Source of the DNA: Cephalothrix spiralis
Taxonomy: Eukaryota; Nemertea; Palaeonemertea; Archinemertea; Cephalotrichidae
Length of the DNA: 14,657 nt
Direction of reading: 5' to 3'
NCBI GenBank assembly: GCA_032353305.1
Contig: JAUCNG010043336.1
Location: 1 to 14,657 of the forward strand
Position 1 is the first letter of the stretch, and every line of letters starts with the position of its first letter. The position numbers and the translations under genes are program-made. Under the pieces are notes generated by a model. The model had not been told where the DNA came from. It did not search any database and worked only from the letters and a program-made list of their open reading frames with translations. This document shows positions 1 to 9,157 of this stretch, one piece after another.

Positions 1-239
1 TGGAAAAGAATTGTTTGCAGAAAAATATTTGCAAAAAGTGTCAAAGTGTCATGACCACCTCCCCCCTGATGTACCCGGTATTTATTTGCGGATGCCGATC
101 TAGAAATAAAACACTGCGTAGAAGAATGTTATAATTATCATATAAACGCAATATCATTAAACGATAAAGAAACCCTGAGATTTTACAAATTGCTTATTAT
201 TATAAATTATCATAACTATTATCGTATCTCTTCTTACAG
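1..239 (+). other. UBR3: End of an upstream UBR3 intron
   Basis: This AT-rich stretch precedes the acceptor at 238-239. A pyrimidine-rich tract (tatctcttcttacag) leads into exon A. I see no coding similarity or repeat element here. Confidence 0.7.
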
Positions 240-373
240 ATTTGAGTCAAGCACAAGCGGTGCTAATTCACGACTCGTTTATTGAAGAATTAATGTTTTG
301 GATGGTTAAATTTGAATTTCCTCAGAAATTGGTCACTTTACTGCTAAGTATTTTACCAGATGATAAATTTAAG
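240..373 (+). CDS. UBR3: UBR3 exon A (first exon in window)
   Basis: The acceptor ttcttacag ends at 239 and the donor gttagt starts at 374. The exon has 134 nt: two bases finishing a split codon, then 44 codons from LSQAQAVLIHD to LLLSILPDDKFK, ending in phase 0. The preceding intron is therefore phase 1, and the upstream exon lies outside the window. The residues FWMVKFEFPQKLVTLLLSILP match the UBR3 helical segment that precedes the conserved NRVVHISVQLFSNEEL block. The exon contains no start codon or UBR-box cysteines. Boundaries are supported by the splice sites and by frame agreement with the next exon. Confidence 0.85.
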
Positions 374-850
374 GTTAGTTAGGTGTTATATATTAGAACG
401 AGGGGGTAATACAGGGTGACCATTAACCTGGAAAATGTTGGTTAAAAAAGTCAGGGAATTTTTCAAATTTTGATTTAAAGACCCGGCATGGGTATAAATA
501 GAGGTGATACAGGTGACGCTGGCATTCATTGCCGGGAGCTTCAAATGATCGAAACAAACAAAAATGCTCCCAAATATCTCCCTATTTAAATACATTGGCA
601 AATTAATTTTTGATAATTAAAAAGATTATAACCTGTATCATTATGTTAACAATTCAACAATTTAAATTTACCGCTGTAATTTAGTATAGAGAAGTTAAGT
701 GCGCATGCGTCCCCGTAGCAACTATGGATTGCGGGGTCTTTAAGTCAACGAAAATTATTCCAGAGAATTAGTTAAACGATAACATTTTTGTCTTGAAACA
801 GCGTGAAATATATTATTTTATGGCAAATGATTTGTTACCTTACTAAACTC

Positions 851-1068
851 AGGGTAAGACGACGCTCCGTCTCTTTGTTATACTGTGATCGACTCCGCTA
901 ATCTAACCCTTCCTCAGACAACTATATGCCCCCCGATAGAAAATCTGCTGTACAATACAAATGGCTCATTCATTATCGATTATTAGTCTTAGATCCACGT
1001 CTGAGGAATGGTTAGGCAAAGCGGAGTCGATCACAGTATAACAAAGAGACGGAGCGTCGTCTTACCCT
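851..1068. mobile_element. Foldback/MITE-like element 1, 49-bp perfect inverted termini
   Basis: The ends are perfect inverted repeats of 49 bp (851-899 and 1020-1068), starting agggtaagacgacgctccgt and ending in its complement. With mismatches the arms extend to about 69/70 bp (851-919 and 999-1068), around a 79-nt centre. It has no coding capacity, so it would be non-autonomous. No convincing target-site duplication was found. Perfect long arms suggest recent insertion or arm homogenisation. The superfamily is not assignable from what I can see. Confidence 0.8.
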
Positions 1069-1078
1069 TTCTTTAAAT

Positions 1079-1303
1079 GAATTTTAGAAACTATAGCTTA
1101 TTGTCCGCTAAATGATTTCCTTATAGCGCGAGAGTAAAAAAACACGCGATCAAATTAATTGACTACATGTACTTCTATTCCAAATCCTCAATTTCAAGAT
1201 TCAAGATTTGGCATAGAAGTAGTCAATGGATGTGAACTTTTTGTTATTCTAGTGCTAAGGAGATCATTTAAAGCGGACAGTAAGCTATAGTTTATTGAAT
1301 TCG
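1079..1303. mobile_element. Foldback/MITE-like element 2, nearly fully palindromic
   Basis: The left arm has aaactatagctta at 1088-1100, followed by ttgtccgct and aatgat-tccttat. The right arm carries the complement, ending taagctatagttt at 1281-1293. Similarity continues inward through attgactac...acttctat-ccaaatc, almost to the centre near 1195. Outer gaatt ends at 1079-1083 and 1299-1303 also match. The arms are more diverged than those of element 1 and the sequences are unrelated, so this is a different family. There is no ORF. It starts only 10 bases after element 1 ends. Confidence 0.75.
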
Positions 1304-2176
1304 ATCAAAGATAAGTGTTACGTATGAAAAAAATTAAGAGAAATTAAGAAAATATTATATATTATAGATATGAAACTATTATTACCGCTAAATATTTAAA
1401 GCTAATGAGGAGGTACATCGGTACAAGTCATGATGAGCGCACACCTGCATCTCTATCTCAATCATTCCTAATTTATTGACGAAGGTGTTTTAAATGGTAC
1501 ATGGCGACAAATCGAATACACTTAATAATCATTAAAATGTTCACATGTGACAGAATTTTAAAAAAACAGCCTAAAATTTATATCTTTAATAAAACATTAT
1601 TTTGAAATTAGAATCTATTATAGAAAAATATTTTTTTCATTTAAAAATTTAATTGAACATATTCCCAAAAATTGGAATAACACAACATTTAGTGATTTAC
1701 CAGTTCATTGTTTTTCGCCTCTGGGGGCGCCCTTGTGACGTCATTTGACTTCTTGTATAGCCTTTGGGGATCCCTTCCCAAGACCTTTCCAGTGGTACCT
1801 CATGTAACGTGGTCGCTTAGAGCGTTCTAACGGGGGCGTGTCAATATCCCAAATAGTGCAAAGCCACAATTCAATAATTCCACAAAACTGTGTATATTGT
1901 AATTGTACATATATTTAAAATTCATGTACCAAAATTATTGTAATAAATGTTAAATAAAGTATCTTATCTTTTCTTCTTGAATTTCCAATAAACTACTCTG
2001 AAAATTAAGAGCTAGCGGCGCGCCCCGCGATCCTCGTTCCTAATGAACTTATCGCGTGGGCTACCGAAGAAAGTATCATTTTTTTTAAATATAAACTCTA
2101 GGTCTGCAGAGTACCAATAAACCTGCTTTCGACAATAACTTGGCTTTGGTCTTACAATCTTTGCATCTTATTTCAG

Positions 2177-2405
2177 TTGGCGTTTACAAGAACATTTGTC
2201 CAGCACTACACGCGAATTACAATAGCTCTAGTCAACACCGGTGATCGTAAAACTATTTCAAATCGTGTTGTACATATAAGTGTACAATTGTTTAGTAATG
2301 AAGAATTGGCGGTACAAATGGTCGAAGAGTACAAGCTTCTGCATTTACTGATTTTAAGTTTAGAATATATGATAGAAAATATTAGGACCGAGGGCAGTGC
2401 TCAAG
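2177..2405 (+). CDS. UBR3: UBR3 exon B, carries NRVVHISVQLFSNEEL block
   Basis: The acceptor tttcag ends at 2176 and the donor gtacgt starts at 2406. The exon has 229 nt: 76 codons plus one base, so the following intron is phase 1. It begins LAFTRTFVQHYTRITIALV and contains NRVVHISVQLFSNEELA, the most recognisable UBR3 anchor in the window. It ends MIENIRTEGSAQ. The leading TTG is an internal leucine codon after the acceptor, not a translation start. The frame stays open into the intron until a stop at 2453-2455, which makes an apparently longer ORF; the splice donor is preferred because exon C continues the UBR3 alignment. Confidence 0.95.
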
Positions 2406-3786
2406 GTACGTATGTACACATTGTACACCCACCCATAGAACTGTTTTTCTTGTAACGACAGCACACACGATGTGTAAAATTCTATATGATTTGCATATCT
2501 GACTTTACATTGAGGGAATTTCCATAGATGGCGATTTTACTACGAATCAAATACTAGATTATGATCGATAATCAATATAATCAGAGCAGGCAACAGTTAG
2601 TGTTTCAAAAACTGTCTCAATATTTTGACCTATAACTTGATTAACTTCCACGGAAAATACTTACTTCTTCCGATAGAGCATGTAATCAATTATAAACTAA
2701 AGAACTATAAGTCCGATATCAAAAATTATTACGAAAGCGAATTAGTAGAAATAATTCTTCGACATTTATTTGAGTCAATGTGATCTGATCCACATTTTAT
2801 GAATGAAAATCGTGACGTATACATAATTGACAACTTGTAATTCCTAGATTGTAGAATAACTCAACCTATAGTAAATCGTTTTATTCATAAAATACAGTAT
2901 GAGAGTTCGTTATGCCACGAAAGCATTGATCAAATCTGATTGAATAATGTATCAATTGCAAATCGGACTTGTCAATGTCTTCTAAATATTTTACTTTAAA
3001 ACTTAGTTGAAAAATGAATTGAAAATCACAAACTTTTTTACACTTAATAGGTTCCAAAACAAATAGTTAAGAATTATCAAACTGACAGGCATCATATTCC
3101 GATACCTCGATTACCCCACGTGCACCTAGAATCGTATAAAGATTGTGATTCGTGAACGTCCGTTCATTTTGACTTGGTGCGATTTGTGACTCGCGAACGG
3201 CTGTTCATTTTGAATTGGGAAAGTTGTGACTCGCGAACGGCTGTTCATTTTGAATTGGGCAAATTGTGACTCGCGAACGGCCGTTCATTTTGATTTGGGC
3301 AAATTGTGACCCGCGAACGTCTTGTTCATTTTGAATTGGGCAAATTGTGATTCGTGAACGTCCGTTCATTTTCAATTGCGCAAATTGTGACCCGCGAAAT
3401 TCCGTTCATTTTGATTTGGGCAAATTGTGACCCGCTAACGTCCGTTCATTTTGATTTGGGGGATTTGTGACTCGCGAACGTCCGTTCATTTTGACTTGGG
3501 GCGATTTGTGACTCGCGAATTGACTGGGGGCGAATTGTTACTCGCGAACGTCCATTCATTTAATATTGGGGCGATTTGTGACTCGCGAACGTCCTTTCAT
3601 TTTGACTTGTGGCGAATTGTGACTCGCGAACGGCCGTTCATTTTCAATCGGGTATAAAACCTTCTTCAGTGATCCTGAATTAGACGTAATTATAGGCTGT
3701 CATATGGATACCAAATCGAACGAAAAAACATAAAACAAAAATGTACGTCTAAAAATTAATTTTAAGTTTATATTTCTTTTCTGCAG
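2406..3786 (+). other. UBR3: UBR3 intron B-C (1381 nt, phase 1)
   Basis: The first 740 bases (2406-3144) are AT-rich with no feature I can support. The minisatellite fills 3145-3652, and the remaining 134 bases lead to the acceptor of exon C. Confidence 0.75.
3145..3652. repeat. Minisatellite, ~12.7 copies of a 40/41-bp unit
   Basis: Units start at 3145, 3186, 3226, 3266, 3306, 3347, 3387, 3427, 3467, 3508 (a 29-base deleted unit), 3537, 3578 and 3619 (partial). The consensus has two halves: gtgactcgcgaacgtccgtt, then cattttgatttgggcaaatt. Lengths alternate between 40 and 41, so no reading frame is maintained. Several copies hold the perfect palindrome gaacggccgttc, and others the near-palindrome gaacgtccgttc; tcgcga is a second small palindrome. 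Terminal variants (gcgattt against caaatt) cluster: cgattt/cgaatt types lie at the ends, caaatt types in the middle. This fits local expansion of variants. Confidence 0.95.
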
Positions 3787-3963
3787 AACAACATGGATAT
3801 CATGTAGTTGTAGACTGCACACGTGATGTCCTGAGTGATCATTGTTATTGGCCAGTTGTGAGCGATTTAATCAATCTCGTATCTCATCAATCCATTGCCT
3901 ATAAAATGCTCACAGATTATAATTTGCTTGAAATTTGGATGGAGCTTATGACATACTTCCAAG
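3787..3963 (+). CDS. UBR3: UBR3 exon C
   Basis: The acceptor ttctgcag ends at 3786 and the donor gtaagt starts at 3964. The exon has 177 nt: two bases complete the codon begun in exon B (giving Glu), then 58 codons plus one base. It reads QHGYHVVVDCTRDVLSDHC, then WPVVSDLINLVSHQSIAYKM, then LTDYNLLEIWMELMTYFQ. This matches the UBR3 segment in which a YWP-V-SD-IN-SHQS stretch follows a variable linker. The acceptor lies about 130 bases downstream of the minisatellite at 3145-3652. The following intron is phase 1. Confidence 0.94.
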
Positions 3964-4670
3964 GTAAGTTAATCAGAATAATCGGTTATTATCAATTCAT
4001 TCGACCAGTGTCAGACTGTCAAATGACTTCTCGATTAGACACAGGCGGTCCGCTTTGCCGAGCATTTACCAGTATGCCCGCACTCTAAACTTTCTATTAA
4101 CCGATTAAGAGTCGAGTATACCCAGAGGGACGGGACAGCGTCCATCTCAACTTATTTAACCTGACTGAGCCACCCGAAACCAATGAAAAGTGGCTATAAT
4201 TCACCAAAGAAGCACTATGTTATGTAGATATGCGCGCTATAGATCATTTCCTTTGCGGATAATCGTTCATACGTGATATTTGTGCAAGAGCTTCCTGATA
4301 TGCATGGTTATTTTTATTTTGGCATAATCGTAAATGCCCTAATAGGCTAAATACAGCATTACAATATATGACGTCCGAGGGGCAGCATGTAAATTTTGAA
4401 ACATATCTAAAACTGTAAGGTGGAGCGCTATGGCCTCACCATCACAGATCACACCCGGGGAATTAGCGCTAAATGGAGCGTTGTGTACCGGAGTCCACCG
4501 ATGTTTAGCACTTTGCAGTACTATTTCATCTCGATTTACTCTCGGAATCCGACGTTCTAAATCGACCGTCAGATGCAGTGCATTTCATTGACCGGGTCCG
4601 GGTGCATTACTTTAATATTTAGTTGATACGATTAAAGGAATACGAAATTAATGTATTTCTTATTTTTCAG
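3964..4670 (+). other. UBR3: UBR3 intron C-D (707 nt, phase 1)
   Basis: The intron contains the dispersed repeat body at 4095-4172. A further patch at 4420-4520 has two agcgct palindromes (tggagcgctatgg and ttagcgctaaatggagcg) and could be another decayed repeat, but I cannot define its ends. No exon is seen. Confidence 0.7.
4095..4172 (-). repeat. Dispersed repeat body, inverted copy of 10660-10745
   Basis: The segment includes gagggacgggacagcgtcca, then tctcaacttatttaacctga and ctgagcc. The reverse complement of 10660-10745 gives agggagggacagcgtccc, then aatcaacgaattaatactga and ccgagcc. The two are clearly related over about 75 bases with small indels. At the other site a tRNA-like sequence lies on the head side. 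Here the matching side (4173-4250) shows no B box, so this copy may have lost its head. Confidence 0.65.
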
Positions 4671-4804
4671 GAATGAATTTAAATCAAAGAGAGTTAGTTT
4701 TGCATGTAGAATTCGAACCTGAGACGTATATTGCTGCATTTTCTGCTGAATTAGAAGTTTGTGCTTCCTTGATGTGGTCTTTGGTTTCGCATTTAAAAAC
4801 CCAG
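4671..4804 (+). CDS. UBR3: UBR3 exon D
   Basis: The acceptor tatttttcag ends at 4670 and the donor gttagt starts at 4805. The exon has 134 nt: two bases complete the glycine codon shared with exon C, then 44 codons, ending in phase 0. It reads GMNLNQRELVLHVEFEPETY, then IAAFSAELEVCASLMWSLVS, then HLKTQ. The GMNLN-REL and HVEFE-TY-AAF-AELE patterns are typical of UBR3 just before the LQDWFDAI segment. Confidence 0.94.
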
Positions 4805-5291
4805 GTTAGTATAATCATTAGTTATTATGACAATTAACTATTAATGAGGGGGTAGCGGGTTATAAACCTTCGAATCTTAACGTACAACTTTATGGATTCC
4901 TTCCAAACGCGCAACGTGAAGAAATTAGAGTTCGTGCAAAGTGCAAGTCTTTACAAGCTAACGTGCAATTAGAAATTGAACGGAGTAACGTGAAAAACGA
5001 AATATCGGTTAACGTGTACCGCGGCACCGGCGTTACTCCTCATTTATCAACAATTTATCATAATTGAATGACTTGTGATGTTATCCGCGCATAAAGTCCT
5101 ATGCAAGGTTGCTACTCACGTTGACGGGTAGGGCAGTTTAGTCGACTTGAAAAGCTTTTTTGGGGATTTTTCTATATATAAATCTGCTATATAACTGGTG
5201 CGAGTAAAGATATCCGAGTCAACTTTATAAGATACGCAGTCGAGTTTTGGTGTTGCACAAGCGCAAATCGCAAAAATGACACCGAATTAGA

Positions 5292-5412
5292 GACCTGTTT
5301 CTATCTGTCGGTAATGCGTTTATAATATGACCTAAACACAACGGATTTTGAGATATGAGTGTTCCAATTTGTATTCGTTATAAATGTATTACCGACAGCA
5401 AGACAGATGAAG
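5292..5412. repeat. Imperfect foldback repeat
   Basis: ctgtcggtaatgcgtttata (5305-5324, plus a) pairs with ttataaatgtattaccgaca (5378-5397, plus g) with two mismatches over 21 bp. Outside this, gacctgtttctat on the left resembles the complement of gacagatgaaggtc on the right, with indels. It is probably the remnant of a MITE-like palindrome. It carries no ORF. Confidence 0.65.
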
Positions 5413-5464
5413 GTCGATATAGGCTTATACCTAATATTTAGGTTGCGTGCCATTTATAATAGGT

Positions 5465-5530
5465 GTCGCAGACGAGTGCCGTATTGAAATTTACGAGTGC
5501 TAGTAACCTTTTATTGCACGAGATCCATGG
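5465..5530 (+). repeat. Dispersed repeat copy 1 (paired with 9184-9248)
   Basis: gtcgcagacgag opens both copies. tacgagtg, then gtaac-ttttatt, then cgaga follow at matching spacing near 9184-9248, in the same orientation. The match is roughly three bases in four by eye. The family is unknown, and the two copies lie in different UBR3 introns. Confidence 0.6.
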
Positions 5531-5623
5531 CGTATAACCTGTATTGAACGATTGGCCAACATTAAGCGTGTAATACAATTTATGTAGATGTAAATGTCAT
5601 AATTTCGATATCCTTTTCTCTAG

Positions 5624-5716
5624 GAACATTCACAGATGTGTTTGTCTCTCCTACGAATAATTGTTAATGTTTTGCAAGATTGGTTTGATGCAATAAAAGT
5701 TGAATCAGAAACTGTG
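5624..5716 (+). CDS. UBR3: UBR3 exon E
   Basis: The acceptor ttttctctag ends at 5623 and the donor gtaagt starts at 5717. The exon has 93 nt, exactly 31 codons, flanked by phase 0 introns. It reads EHSQMCLSLLRIIVNVLQDW then FDAIKVESETV, containing the LQDWFDAI anchor. Its end is the variable linker before the FHLPLHRY block of exon F, so the last few residues are poorly conserved. Because the exon is symmetric (0-0), skipping it would keep the reading frame; I see no direct evidence that it is skipped. Confidence 0.9.
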
Positions 5717-6295
5717 GTAAGTAACAGTATCAGTACTGGAGACCCTGGCGCTTTTCCTGTCATTTTAATTTATGTTTTCGAAAGGGTCTGGTACCCCAAA
5801 ATTAATATTCGAGATCTGATTTCTCATGAATAAGTGAAAGGTTTATTTAATTCATTTTAAAAACCTCTAGTAGTTAGTATCAAATATGAATGCAATTATA
5901 ATCTTTTGCATTTTATTATAGACTGAACCGATCGAATCTAGTCGCCAAACCTGTTTTGTTGTCTATCGTTTCGTTTTCCCCACCTAGTTACCAGTATAGA
6001 CCGAACCCGGATATTGGTTGTGATGGGACCCTCAGGCAGGATGACCACAGGACTGGTCTGAAAAAGCTGGAATACTTGACAATTTCATGGAAATCAAATA
6101 TTGGACCAATGTAAAAAAATATTTGAAAAAATAAGTAAAAAGCTGAAAATTTTGGGGAAAAAAATGTCGTTCGGGAAAAATAATTTTTGTTGTTACTGGT
6201 TGTGAAAATTGTCGAGACTGACATTTATCTATACCTTTTTTAAAGATGTCATGGCATTTCTTTTCTCGGAAAGTTGTGGGCACCTGTCGCCTTAA

Positions 6296-6322
6296 GGGGA
6301 CCCGACAGCCTGTCGGGTCCCC
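6296..6322. repeat. Perfect 27-bp palindrome (13-bp arms, 1-base centre)
   Basis: ggggacccgacag (6296-6308), a single c (6309), then ctgtcgggtcccc (6310-6322) are exactly complementary. Its GC content stands out strongly from the AT-rich surroundings. It could be a transposon terminus, a footprint or a strong hairpin. I found no partner copy elsewhere in the window. Confidence 0.85.
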
Positions 6323-6740
6323 CTAATTACCGTAACCAAATTTAAATTAATGAAATTATTTCTAATTTGAATATTACTTTTTACTATAGCCGGCACTGTC
6401 TTCAGTATTATTCGTAAGTGGACAAAATTTATAATTTAAATGGCTGTATAGTGACATACATGTATATAGCTTTTTTAAACCATTATATTCTATTTAGTTC
6501 ATCTTATTCTGAAATAAATGTTTTCTGTTGATTTTTTTTTGATACATGTATTATCATAATCATTATAAAATACGTACAAGTAAAAGTTTCCTCAGATGTA
6601 CTCTAGTAAACAAGAGATTAATATATGTACTAAGTATATGATATGAACCTCTTGCTTACATAGAATATTTATCGACATTTTTGGTCTAATTATCGGTCAA
6701 ATATCTGACAATTCTTGAGAGAAAAAATATATACATACTT

Positions 6741-6818
6741 CTTACGGGACTCGAACTTACGACCCTTGCTATACTAGCTTGAGATGTCAGCGCATTAGAC
6801 CACTCGGCCGCTGAATCC
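6741..6818 (-). repeat. tRNA-like sequence (SINE head or tRNA pseudogene)
   Basis: Read on the minus strand, it has an A-box-like gcggccgagtggtctaatgc, as in Leu/Ser-type tRNAs, and a B-box-like gttcgagtcc in the right order and spacing. A run of six T follows about 20 bases later (minus strand, near 6727-6722) and could stop RNA polymerase III. The acceptor stem and T stem do not pair well, so a functional tRNA is unlikely. A tRNA-derived SINE head or decayed tRNA gene fits better. Confidence 0.65.
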
Positions 6819-7546
6819 TTATACGCAGGTGTATAATTGGTTATATATCGCTGTCACACTAGGGAAATTCGTAAATTATACCATTTAACAATATCAAGTA
6901 ATATTGATTTTGAACGCAAATAGACTAAAACGATGATGTAATAAACAACAACGAACTAGTAACATAAGTATATGTATATAGCCGTAAATATTTAATCAAT
7001 TGATTTGATCTTCATCATTATATCATATCACCAAAGGCGGTACACTATTGATCGGGTATAAAAATTCACGGGAAAAGAATTGTACTTAAGCGCACTACCT
7101 CAGATGTATTTCAGAATAATTATGTACTGATTTTCTTTTTCTTTTGATAGAATAAATTAGCCCTCCCACTTTTCCTATTTTTCTTGCTTTCCTGTCCTAC
7201 CAACTATGTCCTCTGCTCCTTTTTTATTGGTTGACGTCCTGCTTTAATAAAAAATCATATTTTGGCGATCAATTTAGGCAACACTTTCGGCTCGCTACTT
7301 TGAAAGTCATAATCACTAATTCTGATGATACCTAGCGACGTTGAACCTAAGTTAAAATTAATCTTAGAATATGTATTTAGCATGTCCTTTTTTGAATGCG
7401 ACTGGGAGGACTGAGATTATTTTACAAATATATGTGACGTTTCGAGTAACTAGAGGTTTGTAAAATGAAATAAATGAAGTACATGTATATCGAAATAGTT
7501 TTTATTTAGCTTAGCTTTTTGTGTTTGTTTTTGTTATAGATAATAG

Positions 7547-7570
7547 CAGAGATTTCTTAATAAATCTCTG
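7547..7570. repeat. 9-bp perfect hairpin
   Basis: cagagattt (7547-7555) and aaatctctg (7562-7570) are perfectly complementary around a six-base loop, cttaat. It stands alone in AT-rich intron sequence, with no adjacent element seen. Confidence 0.6.
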
Positions 7571-8044
7571 ATAATAGTCAGAAAAAGTGCCATTTAAATT
7601 ACTTGTAATGTTAGGTCGCAGAATGATTTTGAAACATTTAATATGATAACTTCCAATAGAATTTAAACATGTATATAATGCGTCATATGACGTAAAAATG
7701 CATATTAAATCATGGAAAAAAGTTGCAAAACCGGGTTTAAGGTACCCATCCACCCCAAAATCGAATTCAAGATCCCCTATAAAGTTTTCCCGCTTCCAAA
7801 ATATTTTCCTGCAAATTTTGACAACTCATCCAATGTGTGCCCTTTTGTTACTAAAACTGTTTAAAGTAATAATAAACGTCTTGTAATGCAAACTACATGA
7901 CTAAAAGCATGGAATAGGAGAGAGAAAAATTGCAAAACACCGGATAAAATTTGGGTTATTATACCGTCAGCCTGTTTCGGATATAGCTGCTCATAATATG
8001 AGTACATGGGTATTAGTTAATTCCTATAAATCATAAAATTTGAG

Positions 8045-8210
8045 AATATCTCCTAAAATGTCCTAGAATTTTGATGAATTCCTAAAATTCCTAAAATGTC
8101 ATGAAAGTGTCCTAAAATGTCCTAGACAATCATGAACGTGTCCAAAAATGTCCTAGAACTATAATTATAAATCCTTAAAATTGCATAAAAGTGTCCTGAA
8201 ATGGGTTTAT
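8045..8210. repeat. Degenerate short tandem repeat, tcctaaaatg type
   Basis: Variants of tcctaaaatg, tcctagaatt and gtgtcctaaaatgtcctaga recur about ten times with irregular spacing. The same motif (tctcctaaaat) returns at 9837-9870 and 10025-10080 in the next intron, suggesting dispersed fragments of one family. No constant unit length can be assigned. Confidence 0.6.
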
Positions 8211-8567
8211 AACCTTTAAATTAAAAAAAATCCCGCCTCGCTTCGCTCGGCTCAATAATACAAACAATATTATTTCTGTAAGAATGCGCGCGAAAAAAAT
8301 AACAGTTTTGTCTACTTTACCCGATCATTATACCCCCGCTGAGACCCATGTATGAGTAAAAAGCTTTTAGTTAAAGAGGCGCACTATCTAGCCAGGAAAC
8401 TTATCTGCCAGATGCCGATTAATATGGAGATTATTGGAAAGTTTTTAACTAATGAAAGAATTGTTTTACCGAATTCTTTTGGCAGTATAGTTACTTATTG
8501 AAAAATTGCATATGATATCATTGTTTACGCTGTAGTCCACCTTTATCCCTATCATCTTCATTTTCAG

Positions 8568-8723
8568 TGCAACCCTCTGCAAGTTTCTTTTCACCTTCCT
8601 CTACATAGATATTTTGCAATATTTGCAAGCCATGCAATTACGAATTTGGGTATAGACATGCAGATGATCTATCCAACTGAAGACCTTCTGAAGTTATTGA
8701 TGAAACACTCGCTACAGATTCAG
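8568..8723 (+). CDS. UBR3: UBR3 exon F, FHLPLHRY block
   Basis: The acceptor ttcattttcag ends at 8567 and the donor gtaagt starts at 8724. The exon has 156 nt, exactly 52 codons, with phase 0 introns on both sides. It reads CNPLQVSFHLPLHRYFAIFA, then SHAITNLGIDMQMIYPTEDL, then LKLLMKHSLQIQ. The FHLPLHRY anchor and the terminal LQIQ match UBR3 immediately upstream of the [12 protein letters not shown] block. It follows the longest complete intron in the window, which is repeat-rich. Confidence 0.95.
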
Positions 8724-9157
8724 GTAAGTCATGACATATTGACACCTAAAGAGGTTCTTAATCTTGGGTGACGTCCCATGTAGTATATATTAATAGATAC
8801 ATAGTCGTCTATGTAATGAACTGGACATGAAAATCAACCAAAGCACTAAAAATGAACAGTAAATATAAATTCTATAAAGAGGATAAAAATAAATTAAATA
8901 GTCCAGCCATTAGAACCGTATAAGGTTTGCAAAAGAGATTTGATTCCGACTTGTGGAAACAACCAAAAAGAAGTTGAAAGATAACAACTAGCAAAGACCA
9001 GGACTCCATTTTTAAACACTACAAAATTGCAATATATACAATGAAGTGGCCTGAGCCGAGAACAATAAAATAAACCCTTGATTGGATAATTGAACATAGT
9101 TCAATATATAGGCAATACTTCATGGGTCGGGAGCCATGAAAAGGGTTACGCAACGAG

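Larger units (their letters stand above)
374..2176 (+). other. UBR3: UBR3 intron A-B (1803 nt, phase 0)
   Basis: The intron holds the two foldback elements at 851-1068 and 1079-1303. It also has a short stretch at 405-480 with the aagtcagggaattttt style of low-complexity repeat, which resembles 10187-10225 in intron F-G. A GC-rich patch (gcggcgcgccccgcg, near 2015) and an eight-base CRE-like palindrome at 1736-1743 lie in its second half. No exon-like or conserved protein segment was seen. Confidence 0.75.
4805..5623 (+). other. UBR3: UBR3 intron D-E (819 nt, phase 0)
   Basis: A 9-bp inverted repeat (ggagtaacg at 4982-4990, cgttactcc at 5031-5039) sits in a stretch with four aacgtg motifs (4913-5015). 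A longer foldback lies at 5292-5412, and a dispersed repeat copy at 5465-5530. No exon is seen. Confidence 0.7.
5717..8567 (+). other. UBR3: UBR3 intron E-F (2851 nt, phase 0)
   Basis: This is the longest complete intron in the window. It holds the perfect palindrome at 6296-6322, a tRNA-like sequence at 6741-6818 (minus strand), a small hairpin at 7547-7570, and a degenerate tcctaaaatg-rich tract at 8045-8210. Between these it is AT-rich without recognisable content. Overlapping minus-strand ORFs at 5988-6283 and ORFs around 7511-7886 have no family features and are treated as chance. Confidence 0.7.

Noticed and set aside
2177-2455. Stand-alone 92-residue ORF starting with TTG
   Set aside because: It is UBR3 exon B read through its donor; the TTG follows an acceptor and the gtacgt donor at 2406 ends the coding part.
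3145-3652. CRISPR array
   Set aside because: Units are contiguous with no unique spacers, and the context is an animal intron.
3451-3657. 68-residue ORF in the tandem array
   Set aside because: It is produced by the minisatellite; alternating 40/41-base units break any conserved frame.
3858-4088. 76-residue ORF with its own ATG-like start
   Set aside because: Its first part is UBR3 exon C; the rest is intron read-through.
5988-6283. Two overlapping minus-strand ORFs (78 and 83 residues)
   Set aside because: They are low-complexity, Phe/Tyr-rich translations of AT-rich DNA with no domain, splice context or start context.
6741-6818. Functional tRNA-Leu or tRNA-Ser gene
   Set aside because: The A and B boxes are present, but the acceptor and T stems do not pair and the anticodon arm is ambiguous.
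7511-7886. ORFs on both strands of about 60-80 residues
   Set aside because: No family features; their lengths are typical of chance in this base composition.
8228-8250. cctcgcttcgctcggc as a terminator-like hairpin
   Set aside because: The apparent symmetry does not give proper base pairing through the stem, and bacterial-type terminators are irrelevant here.
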